Of a stretch of 64,000 nucleotides of DNA, positions 51,827 to 59,836 are shown in pieces (within the stretch, counting starts at the first letter, position 1; each line of letters begins with the position of its first letter). Source of the DNA: an uncultured Pelagibacteraceae bacterium (GTDB lineage: Bacteria; Pseudomonadota; Alphaproteobacteria; Pelagibacterales; Pelagibacteraceae); assembly GCA_902524945.1 (NCBI GenBank), contig CABZFF010000001.1, positions 157,180-221,179 of the forward strand, given 5' to 3'. The translations under genes and the position numbers were made by a program. The notes beneath the pieces are model-generated. The model was given only the letters and a program-made list of their open reading frames with translations. It had not been told where the DNA came from and searched no databases.

Positions 51827-51883
51827 TTAATTAATACTGCCCATGATCCACAAAACAATTAAAATTGCTAATATTGGTTCCAT
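51827..51883 (-). CDS. Possible 18-residue hydrophobic peptide upstream of glaH
   Basis: A frame encoding MEPILAILIVLWIMGSIN ends immediately before the glaH ATG (TAAATG). The peptide is one short hydrophobic helix. A good promoter at 51916-51889 would place the RNA start at about this ATG, which would make it leaderless and couple glaH to its translation. Chance occurrence is quite possible for so short a frame. Confidence 0.35.
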   Translation of the reverse strand: MEPILAILIVLWIMGSIN

Positions 51884-51888
51884 TTTTA

Positions 51889-51916
51889 ATTTTACCACAA
51901 ATCAAATTTTAGTCAA
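51889..51916 (-). promoter_or_regulatory. Probable glaH promoter
   Basis: Minus strand: TTGACT (51916-51911), 16-base spacer, TAAAAT (51894-51889), each matching five of six consensus bases. It overlaps the last codons of azlD. Transcription would start near 51882, about 55 bases before the glaH ATG. Confidence 0.65.
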
Positions 51917-52228
51917 AAAACTTAATAAAATTGCCGAGGTAATTGTAGGCAAAACTAAATTTTTTTTAGATAAAATAAATAAAGCTATACAAGTGAAGAA
52001 TACTATTAATCTGATGATCAATTCAGATTCTGCTAAGACTCCAGCAGGAAATATAATCATTCTTCCCAATAATGCTGCTAAAGTTGAATAAGCAACGCAG
52101 TTAAACCACTTAAAGATTTTAGATTTAACACTTACTTTTTCTGAAGTTAATGCTCCCATTAGTCTAGAAATATAGGTAGCTATTGAAGTTGCTATAATTG
52201 CAAAAATTATAATTTGACTACTAGCCAT
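51902..52228 (-). CDS. azlD: AzlD-family branched-chain amino acid export subunit
   Basis: A 108-residue, four-helix membrane protein: IIFAIIATSIATYISRLMGA and FNCVAYSTLAALLGRMIIFPAG resemble AzlD, the small subunit of the AzlCD exporter of branched-chain amino acids and analogues. It overlaps azlC by 8 bases and is the last gene of the second LIV-type operon. Confidence 0.88.
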   Translation of the reverse strand: MASSQIIIFAIIATSIATYISRLMGALTSEKVSVKSKIFKWFNCVAYSTLAALLGRMIIFPAGVLAESELIIRLIVFFTCIALFILSKKNLVLPTITSAILLSFLTKI

Positions 52229-52922
52229 TTTTTTCCCCTACAAAAAAAGCAACAGTTCCTGCAATTAATCCGGCAAATAGAAGTGACCACTCCTCAGTAA
52301 ATAAATATATAACTGGACCCAATGTTGTTCCTACGATAACGGAAATTGCTACAGATAAATCTTTCATGGCGCTGATCATCATGCAAAAAAAGTAAATTGG
52401 ATTCACAATAGCTAATCCGATCAACATTTCTTTATTTAAAAAGTCAGCAGCTAAATAACCAATAATTGTCATCATAATAGCAGTCGACCAAGTTCCTGTT
52501 CCAATACCAATCCAAAAATCTATTCTATTTTTTTTATCTATTTCTTTATAATTTTCCTTAGCAATTAACCAAGACGTTACTGCTAAAAAATGACAAGATA
52601 GGTAATATTTCCATTTGGGTTGAGAATTGTGCTCAAGTAATGGAAATAAAGAAACTGTCATTGGATAAAGTCTAAAATTGACCAACCAAACTGCTAAAAA
52701 AATATTTATTATAGAAGCACCTAATAATAATGATTCTGCCATTACGAGTTGTCCTGGCAAGGCATATGTGAAAAAACTTGAGGCAGCACTTTGTTGAATA
52801 TTAAATCCAGCATCCTTGAGTAGAGCTCCTAGAGCGATAAAACAAGCTGCGAGTGGTATAGCTGGACTTCTTGCGCCCCTTAAAGATTTTAAACCTAAAA
52901 AAAATGCTTTAGAATTAATCAT
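52221..52922 (-). CDS. azlC: AzlC-family branched-chain amino acid export permease
   Basis: A 233-residue membrane protein: IPLAACFIALGALLKDAGFNI, YALPGQLVMAESLLLGASI and FRLYPMTVSLFPLL are AzlC-type segments. With AzlD it exports branched-chain amino acids. It overlaps the LivF-type ATPase gene by 4 bases, placing an exporter in the same transcript as an importer of the same solute class. Confidence 0.9.
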   Translation of the reverse strand: MINSKAFFLGLKSLRGARSPAIPLAACFIALGALLKDAGFNIQQSAASSFFTYALPGQLVMAESLLLGASIINIFLAVWLVNFRLYPMTVSLFPLLEHNSQPKWKYYLSCHFLAVTSWLIAKENYKEIDKKNRIDFWIGIGTGTWSTAIMMTIIGYLAADFLNKEMLIGLAIVNPIYFFCMMISAMKDLSVAISVIVGTTLGPVIYLFTEEWSLLFAGLIAGTVAFFVGEKNG

Positions 52923-53704
52923 CCACCAAGGAATAATCTTCCTACATCTGGATTTTTTAAAAGATCATCCCCTTTTCCTGCAATTGCAGTTTGGCCTGAT
53001 ACTAAAACGTAACCTATATCTGCGAACTCTAAACCTTTTTTGGCGTTTTGCTCTACAAGTATAATTGTTTTCTTCTCTGCTTTTTGAAGATCATCTAAAA
53101 TTTCGAAAACCATGTTAATGTATTTGGGTTCTAAACCAATCGAGGGTTCATCCACTAATAAAACTGAAGGTTTCATAACTAATGCTCTTGAAATTTCTAA
53201 TAATCTTCTCTCACCACCAGATAAAACCTTTGCGGGCTGATTTCTTCTATTTCTTAGTCTTTCGTATTTTTGAAAAATTCTCTCAGCTTCCTCATAGGCT
53301 TCGTCTTGTTTATCTTTAATATATCCACCCATTAAAAGATTTTCCTCAACTGTCATATCAGGAAATACTGAGTTATCTTGTAAGATATAAGCTATGCCCA
53401 CTTTACTGAGTTTCTGTGCAGGAGTTAATGTTGTTATTTCATTTCCTTCTAATTCAATTTTTCCATCAAAAATATTTGTAAAACCGTAAATCGAGTGAAG
53501 AATTGTTGATTTTCCCGCACCGTTAGGACCTATTAAGCATAAAGATTGAGCCTTACTAACTGTTAAGTCAAAATTATGTAGTATTTCCATTTTTCCGTAG
53601 CCAGCATTTAAGCCTCTTATAGTTAAATGAACATCGTTAGGAGATAATTTATTTAAATCTTCTAAACCAGGTGCTTTACCTAAAACATCATATTGATTTG
53701 CCAT
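52919..53704 (-). CDS. LIV-type ABC transporter ATP-binding protein F (operon 2)
   Basis: A 261-residue ATPase: Walker A GPNGAGKST, YILQDNSVFPDMTVEENLLMG, signature LSGGERRLLEISRALV, Walker B VLLVDEPSIGLEP and LVEQNAKKGLEFAD. The N-terminus has about 20 extra residues before the domain. It is the LivF-like partner of the next gene. It overlaps azlC by 4 bases and the LivG-type gene by 1 base. Confidence 0.94.
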   Translation of the reverse strand: MANQYDVLGKAPGLEDLNKLSPNDVHLTIRGLNAGYGKMEILHNFDLTVSKAQSLCLIGPNGAGKSTILHSIYGFTNIFDGKIELEGNEITTLTPAQKLSKVGIAYILQDNSVFPDMTVEENLLMGGYIKDKQDEAYEEAERIFQKYERLRNRRNQPAKVLSGGERRLLEISRALVMKPSVLLVDEPSIGLEPKYINMVFEILDDLQKAEKKTIILVEQNAKKGLEFADIGYVLVSGQTAIAGKGDDLLKNPDVGRLFLGG

Positions 53705-54438
53705 TACTGCGCTCCTAAATAAGCATCAACAACCCGCTTATCATTTTTAATTTGATCTGGAGAACCCTCTGCTAGCATTTTACCGTGGGCTAAACAGAAA
53801 ATTTTTTGTGCTAAACTCATAATCACTTTCATATTGTGCTCTATGACTAATAAAGTAATTCCATAATCTTTATTTATTTTTATTAATCTATCTATAATTC
53901 CATTAATTAAAGTTGGATTAATTCCAGCTGTAGGCTCGTCTAATAAAAGCATTTTAGGCTCATTCATCAAAGCCATTGCTAATTCTAATAATTTTTGTTG
54001 TCCAAATGATAAATCACCTGCTCTCAAATTTCTTTTTTGATAAAGACCTACAAAGTTTAAAATATTTTCTGCTTTCTCAGTAAGTTCAGTAGGTACTTTT
54101 GCAAAAATAAATCCTGAATCACTAGCTTTGTGACTTATTAGCATATTCTCTACACAATTAAGTTTTGAATAAATTCTTGTTTGTTGAAAGGTTCTTAACA
54201 AACCAAGTTTAGCGACTGCTGGCACAGGCATTTCAGAAACTTCTGTATTATCAAAAAAAATTGATCCTTTATCAATCGGATGAGTTCCAACAATAGAATT
54301 AAATAAAGTAGTTTTACCTGAACCATTAGGTCCTATTAAACCTACTATAGATCCCTGCTCTACCGAAACAGAAATATCTACGTTAGCTTGAACACCGCCA
54401 AAAGATTTGCTTACATTTTTAACTTGTAAAATACTCAT
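53704..54438 (-). CDS. LIV-type ABC transporter ATP-binding protein G (operon 2)
   Basis: A 244-residue ATPase: Walker A GPNGSGKTT, LRTFQQTRIYSKLNCVENML, signature LSFGQQKLLELAMALM, Walker B MLLLDEPTAGINP and LVIEHNMKVIMSLAQ. It matches the LivG type and ends VVDAYLGAQ. It overlaps the LivM-type gene by 4 bases and its LivF-type partner by 1 base. Confidence 0.94.
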   Translation of the reverse strand: MSILQVKNVSKSFGGVQANVDISVSVEQGSIVGLIGPNGSGKTTLFNSIVGTHPIDKGSIFFDNTEVSEMPVPAVAKLGLLRTFQQTRIYSKLNCVENMLISHKASDSGFIFAKVPTELTEKAENILNFVGLYQKRNLRAGDLSFGQQKLLELAMALMNEPKMLLLDEPTAGINPTLINGIIDRLIKINKDYGITLLVIEHNMKVIMSLAQKIFCLAHGKMLAEGSPDQIKNDKRVVDAYLGAQ

Positions 54439-55490
54439 TTTAGTTCCACCTGTGCTTTACGATCTTTTTCATCTATCACTTCACCAAATCTTTCAGGATA
54501 TTTTTCTCGCAACCAACCCATTAGTCCCTCTGGGAAATAAACTACGATTACAACAATTAAAACTCCAAGCGCAACATATTGCCAGCCTAATATTAACGTC
54601 CAAAGACCTTCTTTGAAGAAATGAAATAAAGTTGCGCCAATTACTGGTCCCCATAAAGTTCCTTTACCTCCAAGTATTGCCATAAGAACCATGAATACTC
54701 CCATCTCTCTTCCGTCAAATGCTACATCGGTAGAATCTATATATCCAATTAGTCCGCCCATTATTCCACCCGCAAGACCACAGAAAAATGCAGAACACAT
54801 CCAACCTACAATTTTATATTTCATAGTTTGAATACCCATTGCTTCAGCTTTATCTTCGTTGTCTCTTATCGCATTTAAAATTAATCTAAATCTAGAACCG
54901 TAAATGTATTTAACAAAAATAAATGTTCCAACTAGTAATGCAAAACTTAAAAAGTAGAAAAATTTTCCTCTAGCTTCAGTATCAACTATTTCAGCTGGAA
55001 AAGGTGGTGTGGTGAAACCTTGACCTGCTCCAATAATTTCAATTCCGCCAGCAATTTCACCTGCCGCGATACCTAAACCTAAAGTGCAAATTGCAAAGTA
55101 ATGACCTCTCAATCCTAAAATAGCGTAACCTATAGCGCCAGCAATAACAGCAGGAACAATTGCTGAAACTAATAATCCAACACCTATTCCTTGAAAATAT
55201 TGTGCAGTGGTATGAACAAATGTTTTTTCTCCACCACTTTCGGTCCACTCAGCTAACGGGAAAAACATTCCTACTTGAACCGAGGCAGTTAAATACATTC
55301 CTAAACCATAGAAAAGTATATTTCCAAAAGTATTGTAGCCCATCTCTCCGCCTTGTAGGTTCCAAGTCATTGCTAGAACAATCAAAACACAAAGATATGT
55401 AAGCTGAACTTTGAAAGCAGAGAATAAATAAGGTGCAGCTAAACCTAAGATAATTAAACCAGAGTATAAAATTAAATCCTTTTGTTTCAT
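54435..55490 (-). CDS. LIV-type ABC transporter permease M (operon 2)
   Basis: A 351-residue permease with about nine helices: WNLQGGEMGYNTFGNILFYGLGM, LGLRGHYFAICTLGLGIAAGEI, LNAIRDNEDKAEAMGIQTMKYK and AILGGKGTLWGPVIGATLF are LivM-like. I start at ATG 55490, one base after the metalloprotease gene stop; the open frame continues into that gene but without family resemblance. It overlaps the LivG-type gene by 4 bases. Confidence 0.93.
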   Translation of the reverse strand: MKQKDLILYSGLIILGLAAPYLFSAFKVQLTYLCVLIVLAMTWNLQGGEMGYNTFGNILFYGLGMYLTASVQVGMFFPLAEWTESGGEKTFVHTTAQYFQGIGVGLLVSAIVPAVIAGAIGYAILGLRGHYFAICTLGLGIAAGEIAGGIEIIGAGQGFTTPPFPAEIVDTEARGKFFYFLSFALLVGTFIFVKYIYGSRFRLILNAIRDNEDKAEAMGIQTMKYKIVGWMCSAFFCGLAGGIMGGLIGYIDSTDVAFDGREMGVFMVLMAILGGKGTLWGPVIGATLFHFFKEGLWTLILGWQYVALGVLIVVIVVYFPEGLMGWLREKYPERFGEVIDEKDRKAQVELK

Positions 55491-55491
55491 T

Positions 55492-56361
55492 TTAATGATT
55501 ACCTTCTGTAAAGTTTTTATAACGGTTATAAGTGCACCAAGTTCTCTTCTTAGATACTTTTTGTAATTTTTTATGAGAATATCTATCTCTCCATTTATAA
55601 TCAGGGTTAGGCGCGATACCTCTTCCAACTTCTGCGGCCATAGCACATTTTAATTCGACTGGATTAAAAGGTGTATCTGAGGTTGGTGTTAAAAAAACTA
55701 AGTCTTTCATATCTGGGCAGGCAGGATCTCCGTGATCATATATACTACCTAATCTGTATTTATCACCACTCTCGGGTCCTCCAACAATTGTATTTCTAAT
55801 ATGACTGCCTCCATAATTTCCTTTGTTACACGTCCAGGCAAAACCAGCCACGTGAGCTAATTCATGCAGTGTCATAATACTTCTTTTTGCTTTTACACCA
55901 ATGTATTTACTTTTTAAAAATATGTATCCATGATGAACGGATCCTTGACCACCATCTCGATGGCCAACATCAGCCCATGTAAAATAAAGCTTATTTGGAT
56001 CATTAAATCCATTTTTAGTAAGAAAAGCATCTGGATAGTTCATTCCATAATTTCCTTTGTATTTTTTATCTAATCTAACAAATGAAATATCTAGTTTTCC
56101 ATCTTTTCTCATATCATATCTAAATTTTTGTTTACCTTTTGTCATTTCAAAAAATTTTTCATTAACTTCCATGAGTTCAGCTTCCATTTTTCCATTAATA
56201 TCCCACTCATTGTCTTTGCTATCTTTATTTAACAAATATATGAAATGAACTTGAGGATCATTTGTTACATCTGGCTGATCTTGAAAAAATCTGCCTGGTT
56301 TTTCATCAGCAAACGCAGATGAAACCATCAACAAAGCTAAAAATAAAATGATTTTTCTCAT
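55492..56361 (-). CDS. Secreted HExxH metalloprotease-like protein inside the ABC operon
   Basis: A 289-residue exported protein: signal peptide MRKIILFLALLMVSSAFA, then a domain with a zincin motif THELAHVAGF (His166, Glu167, His170). The place of the third ligand in metzincins (HExxHxxGxxH) is not His here; His or Asp residues in GGSHIRNT or YDHGDPACP may serve. Four cysteines follow the motif. I do not recognise a named family. It overlaps the LivH-type gene by 4 bases and abuts the LivM-type gene, so it is a fixed member of the transporter operon and probably periplasmic. Confidence 0.8.
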   Translation of the reverse strand: MRKIILFLALLMVSSAFADEKPGRFFQDQPDVTNDPQVHFIYLLNKDSKDNEWDINGKMEAELMEVNEKFFEMTKGKQKFRYDMRKDGKLDISFVRLDKKYKGNYGMNYPDAFLTKNGFNDPNKLYFTWADVGHRDGGQGSVHHGYIFLKSKYIGVKAKRSIMTLHELAHVAGFAWTCNKGNYGGSHIRNTIVGGPESGDKYRLGSIYDHGDPACPDMKDLVFLTPTSDTPFNPVELKCAMAAEVGRGIAPNPDYKWRDRYSHKKLQKVSKKRTWCTYNRYKNFTEGNH

Positions 56362-57251
56362 TTTAAATATTCCCTTTTCTTTGAAAGTTTAAATCTTCTG
56401 TAAACTAATATGAAAACTAGAAGCATAAATACTGCTCCAATTCTAAATTCTGTTCCTAAAATATAATCTGCAAACTCTTCAAATAGTCCTAATCCCATCC
56501 CTGAAACTGCTACCGCAGGTAAGTTTCCAAGACCTGCAACAATAACTATCATGAAGGATCTTACTGTGTATGGAAGACCTACATAAGGATGAAGTGTAAG
56601 AGTTATTGAAATTAAAGCTCCTGCAATTCCGCAGAGCGCAGCGTTAATTCCAAAAGTTGCAGCATAAACTTTTTCTGTATCTACACCTAAAATTTTTGCA
56701 GCCCTAGCATTTTGTGCAGTAGCTCTTATAGCTCGTCCAAGTCTGGATTTTTTCATATAAATAACTAAAGCCACTGCATATAAAACGCTTATGAAAGCAG
56801 AGAATATTTTTGAATTTGGCAGAGTTACTGAATTATCAAATAACATTGTTGTTCCATATTCAGATTGCGCCACAACCACATCTGCTCCGAAAATAAAATT
56901 CATTAGTTGCTGAAAAACAATAGCAATTCCAAAGGTAGCTAAAATTGAAATAAATAAATCTCGGTCCACAACTTTATTAATCACTAACTTATAGAGTGCC
57001 CATCCAACAAAAAACATTATAATTGGGGAAATGATAACGCCCCAAGCTGGGTGAATACCCCAAAGATAAATAGTATATGCAATATACCCTCCAAGAATTA
57101 CTAAATCCCCTTGTGCGATGTTAATTATATTCATTACTCCCCATTGGAGAGCCATGCCATAAGCGATTAATGCAAATAAAATACCTAAAAGAATTCCATC
57201 CAAAGAAGCTTGGACCATTAACATAGGAGCTTTAAAAATCAGAAAGTCCAT
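56358..57251 (-). CDS. LIV-type ABC transporter permease H (operon 2)
   Basis: A 297-residue, eight-helix permease: SLDGILLGILFALIAYGMALQ, VMNIINIAQGDLVILGGYIAY, RAIRATAQNARAAKILGVD and FMIVIVAGLGNLPAVAVSGMG are LivH-like. It is the first gene after the terminator that follows the binding-protein gene, and overlaps the metalloprotease gene by 4 bases. Confidence 0.93.
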   Translation of the reverse strand: MDFLIFKAPMLMVQASLDGILLGILFALIAYGMALQWGVMNIINIAQGDLVILGGYIAYTIYLWGIHPAWGVIISPIIMFFVGWALYKLVINKVVDRDLFISILATFGIAIVFQQLMNFIFGADVVVAQSEYGTTMLFDNSVTLPNSKIFSAFISVLYAVALVIYMKKSRLGRAIRATAQNARAAKILGVDTEKVYAATFGINAALCGIAGALISITLTLHPYVGLPYTVRSFMIVIVAGLGNLPAVAVSGMGLGLFEEFADYILGTEFRIGAVFMLLVFILVYRRFKLSKKREYLK

Positions 57252-57273
57252 AAAATTTTAAAACTTATAAAAG

Positions 57274-57301
57274 AAAAGCCCCTAGAAAACTAGGGGCTTT
57301 T
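57274..57301 (-). terminator. Terminator/attenuator between binding-protein and permease genes
   Basis: A perfect 12-bp stem (57274-57285 with 57290-57301) with an AAAA loop, 18 bases past the binding-protein stop. On the minus strand the stem ends in TTTT, with only a weak T tract after it, so partial read-through into the permease genes is plausible. This would give more binding protein than permease. Confidence 0.85.
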
Positions 57302-57318
57302 CAAATTTTTAGAAGTTA

Positions 57319-58560
57319 TTAACTTCTCTCAGACCACTTAGGAATTGGGTGATAGAACTTGTCTGAAGCCCATTTTGTTGGAGCTACAACTTTGTTCTCA
57401 CAATTATCACCTTTACATCTTACTTGGAACAAAATCATTGGCTTAGCAACGTTTTGTCCACCTGGTCCAAATTTGATGTTTCCATAGAAAGTTTGCATTT
57501 CAGTATCTACTAATGCATCTCTAACAGCATCTCTATCAAAAGAATTTGCTCGTTCGAACGCATCTTTAAATACTAATAATGCTGCTGATGACTCAGCTGA
57601 CTGATATGGCGGGTCATATCCAAATTCTTTTTGGAAGTCTTTAGCGTATTTCTTACCAGAGCCGAAGAATTTATCTTTGTAAGATAAATTTTTGTGCCAC
57701 TGAGAAGCACACAATGCGAATTCTGATTTCTTTCCATGTTGTTTAGAAAGTTTTGCAGCATCACAGTGTGTCATCGCTAACATAGGGACATCAACTTTCA
57801 TTTCAGAAATTTGTCTGATTGCAGTTAATGCACCTTTTGTGTGACCTGAAACAACAAGTACATCTGGCTTAACAGCTTTTACTTTAGCCAATGTAGCTGC
57901 CATATCATTAAGTTCTTTTGGTAGTTTGTCATCGATGATGATTTCAGATCCAGTTCTTTTTGCTGCATCTAAGATACCAAGTCTCACGTCTTGTGAGAAC
58001 GCATCTTGTTCAAATGCTTGAGCAATTTTTACCGGTTTACCACCATTTTTTTCTACCGCTAAATCGATAGCCACTTCAAGGTATTGGTTAGCTGGTGATA
58101 ACACCGCGAACAAATATTTGTATCCTTTAGTAAATAAAGATCTAGATGCACCATTCGCTTCAACCATAGGAATTTTATATTTCTCGGTTACCGGTGCAAT
58201 GGCTTTCGTTAAACCTGAACTATATGGTCCAAGCATGTAATGAACGCCATCTTGTTTGATTAGTCTTTCAGCTAACTGAGCGGCTCTTTTTGGGTTTGAC
58301 TCATCATCATAGTAAATGATCTCAAACTTATATTTCTTACCTTGTACTTCTACTCCACCCATATTGTTAATTCTCTCAACGGCCATGTTATAACCATTTT
58401 GAGTATGAACTCCATTTGAAGAGTATTTACCTGTAAGAGATATTGCAGAACCTAACACAATGTATTCACCTTCTACTTTTGCAAAAGAAGAAGAAAAAGA
58501 TACAAGTGCTAAAGTTAACGCTGAAAAAAATGTAACAAATAGTTTTGCTATTTTATTCAT
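57319..58560 (-). CDS. LIV-type ABC transporter binding protein (operon 2)
   Basis: A 413-residue periplasmic binding protein: leader LFVTFFSALTLALVSFSSSFA, then the Peripla_BP_6 fold with LGSAISLTGKYSSNGVHTQNG, VERINNMGGVEVQGKKYKFE, YYDDESNPKRAAQLAERLI and MLGPYSSGLTKAIAPV. It resembles amino acid or amide binding proteins of the urea/LIV superfamily; the ligand is not defined. A strong ribosome site (AAGGGG) precedes ATG 58560. It is the first gene of the operon that includes a metalloprotease and AzlCD. Confidence 0.93.
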   Translation of the reverse strand: MNKIAKLFVTFFSALTLALVSFSSSFAKVEGEYIVLGSAISLTGKYSSNGVHTQNGYNMAVERINNMGGVEVQGKKYKFEIIYYDDESNPKRAAQLAERLIKQDGVHYMLGPYSSGLTKAIAPVTEKYKIPMVEANGASRSLFTKGYKYLFAVLSPANQYLEVAIDLAVEKNGGKPVKIAQAFEQDAFSQDVRLGILDAAKRTGSEIIIDDKLPKELNDMAATLAKVKAVKPDVLVVSGHTKGALTAIRQISEMKVDVPMLAMTHCDAAKLSKQHGKKSEFALCASQWHKNLSYKDKFFGSGKKYAKDFQKEFGYDPPYQSAESSAALLVFKDAFERANSFDRDAVRDALVDTEMQTFYGNIKFGPGGQNVAKPMILFQVRCKGDNCENKVVAPTKWASDKFYHPIPKWSERS

Positions 58561-58594
58561 TATTTCCCCTTGTTAATTAATTAATTAATAGTTA

Positions 58595-58623
58595 ATTAAA
58601 ACAAGAAATAAACTTTTTGACAA
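58595..58623 (-). promoter_or_regulatory. Probable promoter of binding-protein operon 2
   Basis: Minus strand: TTGTCA (58623-58618), 17-base spacer, TTTAAT (58600-58595), followed by a TTAATTAATTAATTAA leader and AAGGGG before the ATG at 58560. Same -10 box and spacing as the tctC promoter. Confidence 0.7.
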
Positions 58624-58636
58624 TAGTTAGTATCAC

Positions 58637-59251
58637 TTAAAAATTCTGTGTCGCAGCAATGTAAACTGCTAAAATTAGAAGAACACACGCAGAGATTGTA
58701 TTTAAAAGCTTGGGCTTGTTTCTTAACCAGACTGATATTTTTTCAGCTGCTAGTCCATAAATCATTAATGTTACAAAATCTAAAATTACATAGGTAATTA
58801 ACAATATTAAAAACTGAGACACAATATTTGAACTAAAATTTATAAATGTTGGAAAAATTGTACCAAAAAATAAAAGTGCTTTTGGACTTAAACCGGCAAC
58901 CAATAATCCATCCTTGTAAAACGAGAGTGGTGATTTTAAATTTTGGTCTTTAGAATTAAAACTTCTTATTTTAGAAGTAAAAGTGTCATACGCTAAAAAA
59001 ACAACATAAAATATTCCTGCCCATTTTAAATAATAAAGAACTTGAGGGTTATCACTTAAAAAAGAACCAATTAAAAAAACTACTAAAATAGCTTGAATAG
59101 TATTTGCTGAAATATCTCCAAAAGCAGTCCAAACAGATCTATTTAATCCATAGTTTAATGTGTGTGAAACTATTACAACTCTGGGAGGACCTGGTGAAAT
59201 AAATAAAAATAAAATGATTTGTAAAAATATTATATAGTCTGTTGGAAACAT
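58637..59251 (-). CDS. LysE/RhtB-family exporter
   Basis: A 204-residue membrane protein with about six helices. LFLFISPGPPRVVIVSHTLNYG is the LysE-family signature, with an unusual PRV after SPGP where most members have PN. LKWAGIFYVVFLAYDTFTSK and DGLLVAGLSPKALLFFGTIFP are typical. Substrate unknown. It sits upstream of the binding-protein gene on the same strand, with 76 bases including a promoter between them. Confidence 0.9.
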   Translation of the reverse strand: MFPTDYIIFLQIILFLFISPGPPRVVIVSHTLNYGLNRSVWTAFGDISANTIQAILVVFLIGSFLSDNPQVLYYLKWAGIFYVVFLAYDTFTSKIRSFNSKDQNLKSPLSFYKDGLLVAGLSPKALLFFGTIFPTFINFSSNIVSQFLILLITYVILDFVTLMIYGLAAEKISVWLRNKPKLLNTISACVLLILAVYIAATQNF

Positions 59252-59276
59252 TTAATTAGTCACTATATATAAATTT

Positions 59277-59573
59277 ATGAAGAAAAAAAGTTTTATCCCT
59301 CAAACAAGAGTTAAAAACTCTGAGCCAAAAGAAAAGGATGATAATTGGATTATTTGGGCTGCGTGGGCTGATAGGATTACTTTTGAGGAGATTAAAGAGA
59401 AAACTGGAAAGAATGAGTCTCAAGTCATCAAAATAATGAGAAAGAATTTAAAACCAGGCTCGTTTCGTTTGTGGAGAAAAAGAGTTCACAATACCAGCAT
59501 TAAGCATAGAAAAAAGTTTCAGTTAGGCAGAAAAAAACTTAGAGAAAAAATTAAATTAACTGATATATATTAA
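59277..59573 (+). CDS. DUF2805 (TIGR03643) family protein
   Basis: A 98-residue basic protein. WIIWAAWADRITFEEIKEKTG, ESQVIKIMRKNLKPGSFRLWRKRV and TSIKHRKKF are diagnostic of the TIGR03643 family. The middle looks like a helix-turn-helix, so DNA binding is plausible but untested. Family members are often found near photolyase-related genes; here it leads a small plus-strand unit with glutaredoxin and msrB. Confidence 0.88.
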   Translation: MKKKSFIPQTRVKNSEPKEKDDNWIIWAAWADRITFEEIKEKTGKNESQVIKIMRKNLKPGSFRLWRKRVHNTSIKHRKKFQLGRKKLREKIKLTDIY

Positions 59574-59575
59574 TT

Positions 59576-59836
59576 ATGAAAAAAGTCACAATGTATACTG
59601 GCAATCCTTGCTCATTTTGCGCGGCAGCTAAAGCGTTATTAAAAACAAAAAATGTTGAGATAGAGGAAATAGATATTTGGGCAGATCCAGCTAATGCAAA
59701 AGAAATGTTACAAAGAACCAATGGCGTAAGAACTATTCCTCAAATTTTTATTGGGGATCATTACATTGGTGGTAATGATAAACTTCAGGAAGCGAACAGA
59801 AACGGTGAATTAGATAAAATTTTAAAAGGAGAATGA
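59576..59836 (+). CDS. grxC: Glutaredoxin 3-type protein
   Basis: An 86-residue thioredoxin-fold protein: YTGNPCSFCAAAKALL holds the dithiol site as CSFC rather than the common CPYC, and RTIPQIFIGDHYIGGNDKL gives the cis-Pro loop and glutathione-binding GG. It reduces disulfides with glutathione in the cytosol. It starts 2 bases after DUF2805 and overlaps msrB by 4 bases. Confidence 0.93.
   Translation: MKKVTMYTGNPCSFCAAAKALLKTKNVEIEEIDIWADPANAKEMLQRTNGVRTIPQIFIGDHYIGGNDKLQEANRNGELDKILKGE

Noticed and set aside
55491..55646. N-terminal extension of the second LivM-type permease
   Set aside because: These codons lie inside the metalloprotease gene in another frame and do not resemble a permease; ATG 55490 gives the expected N-terminus.
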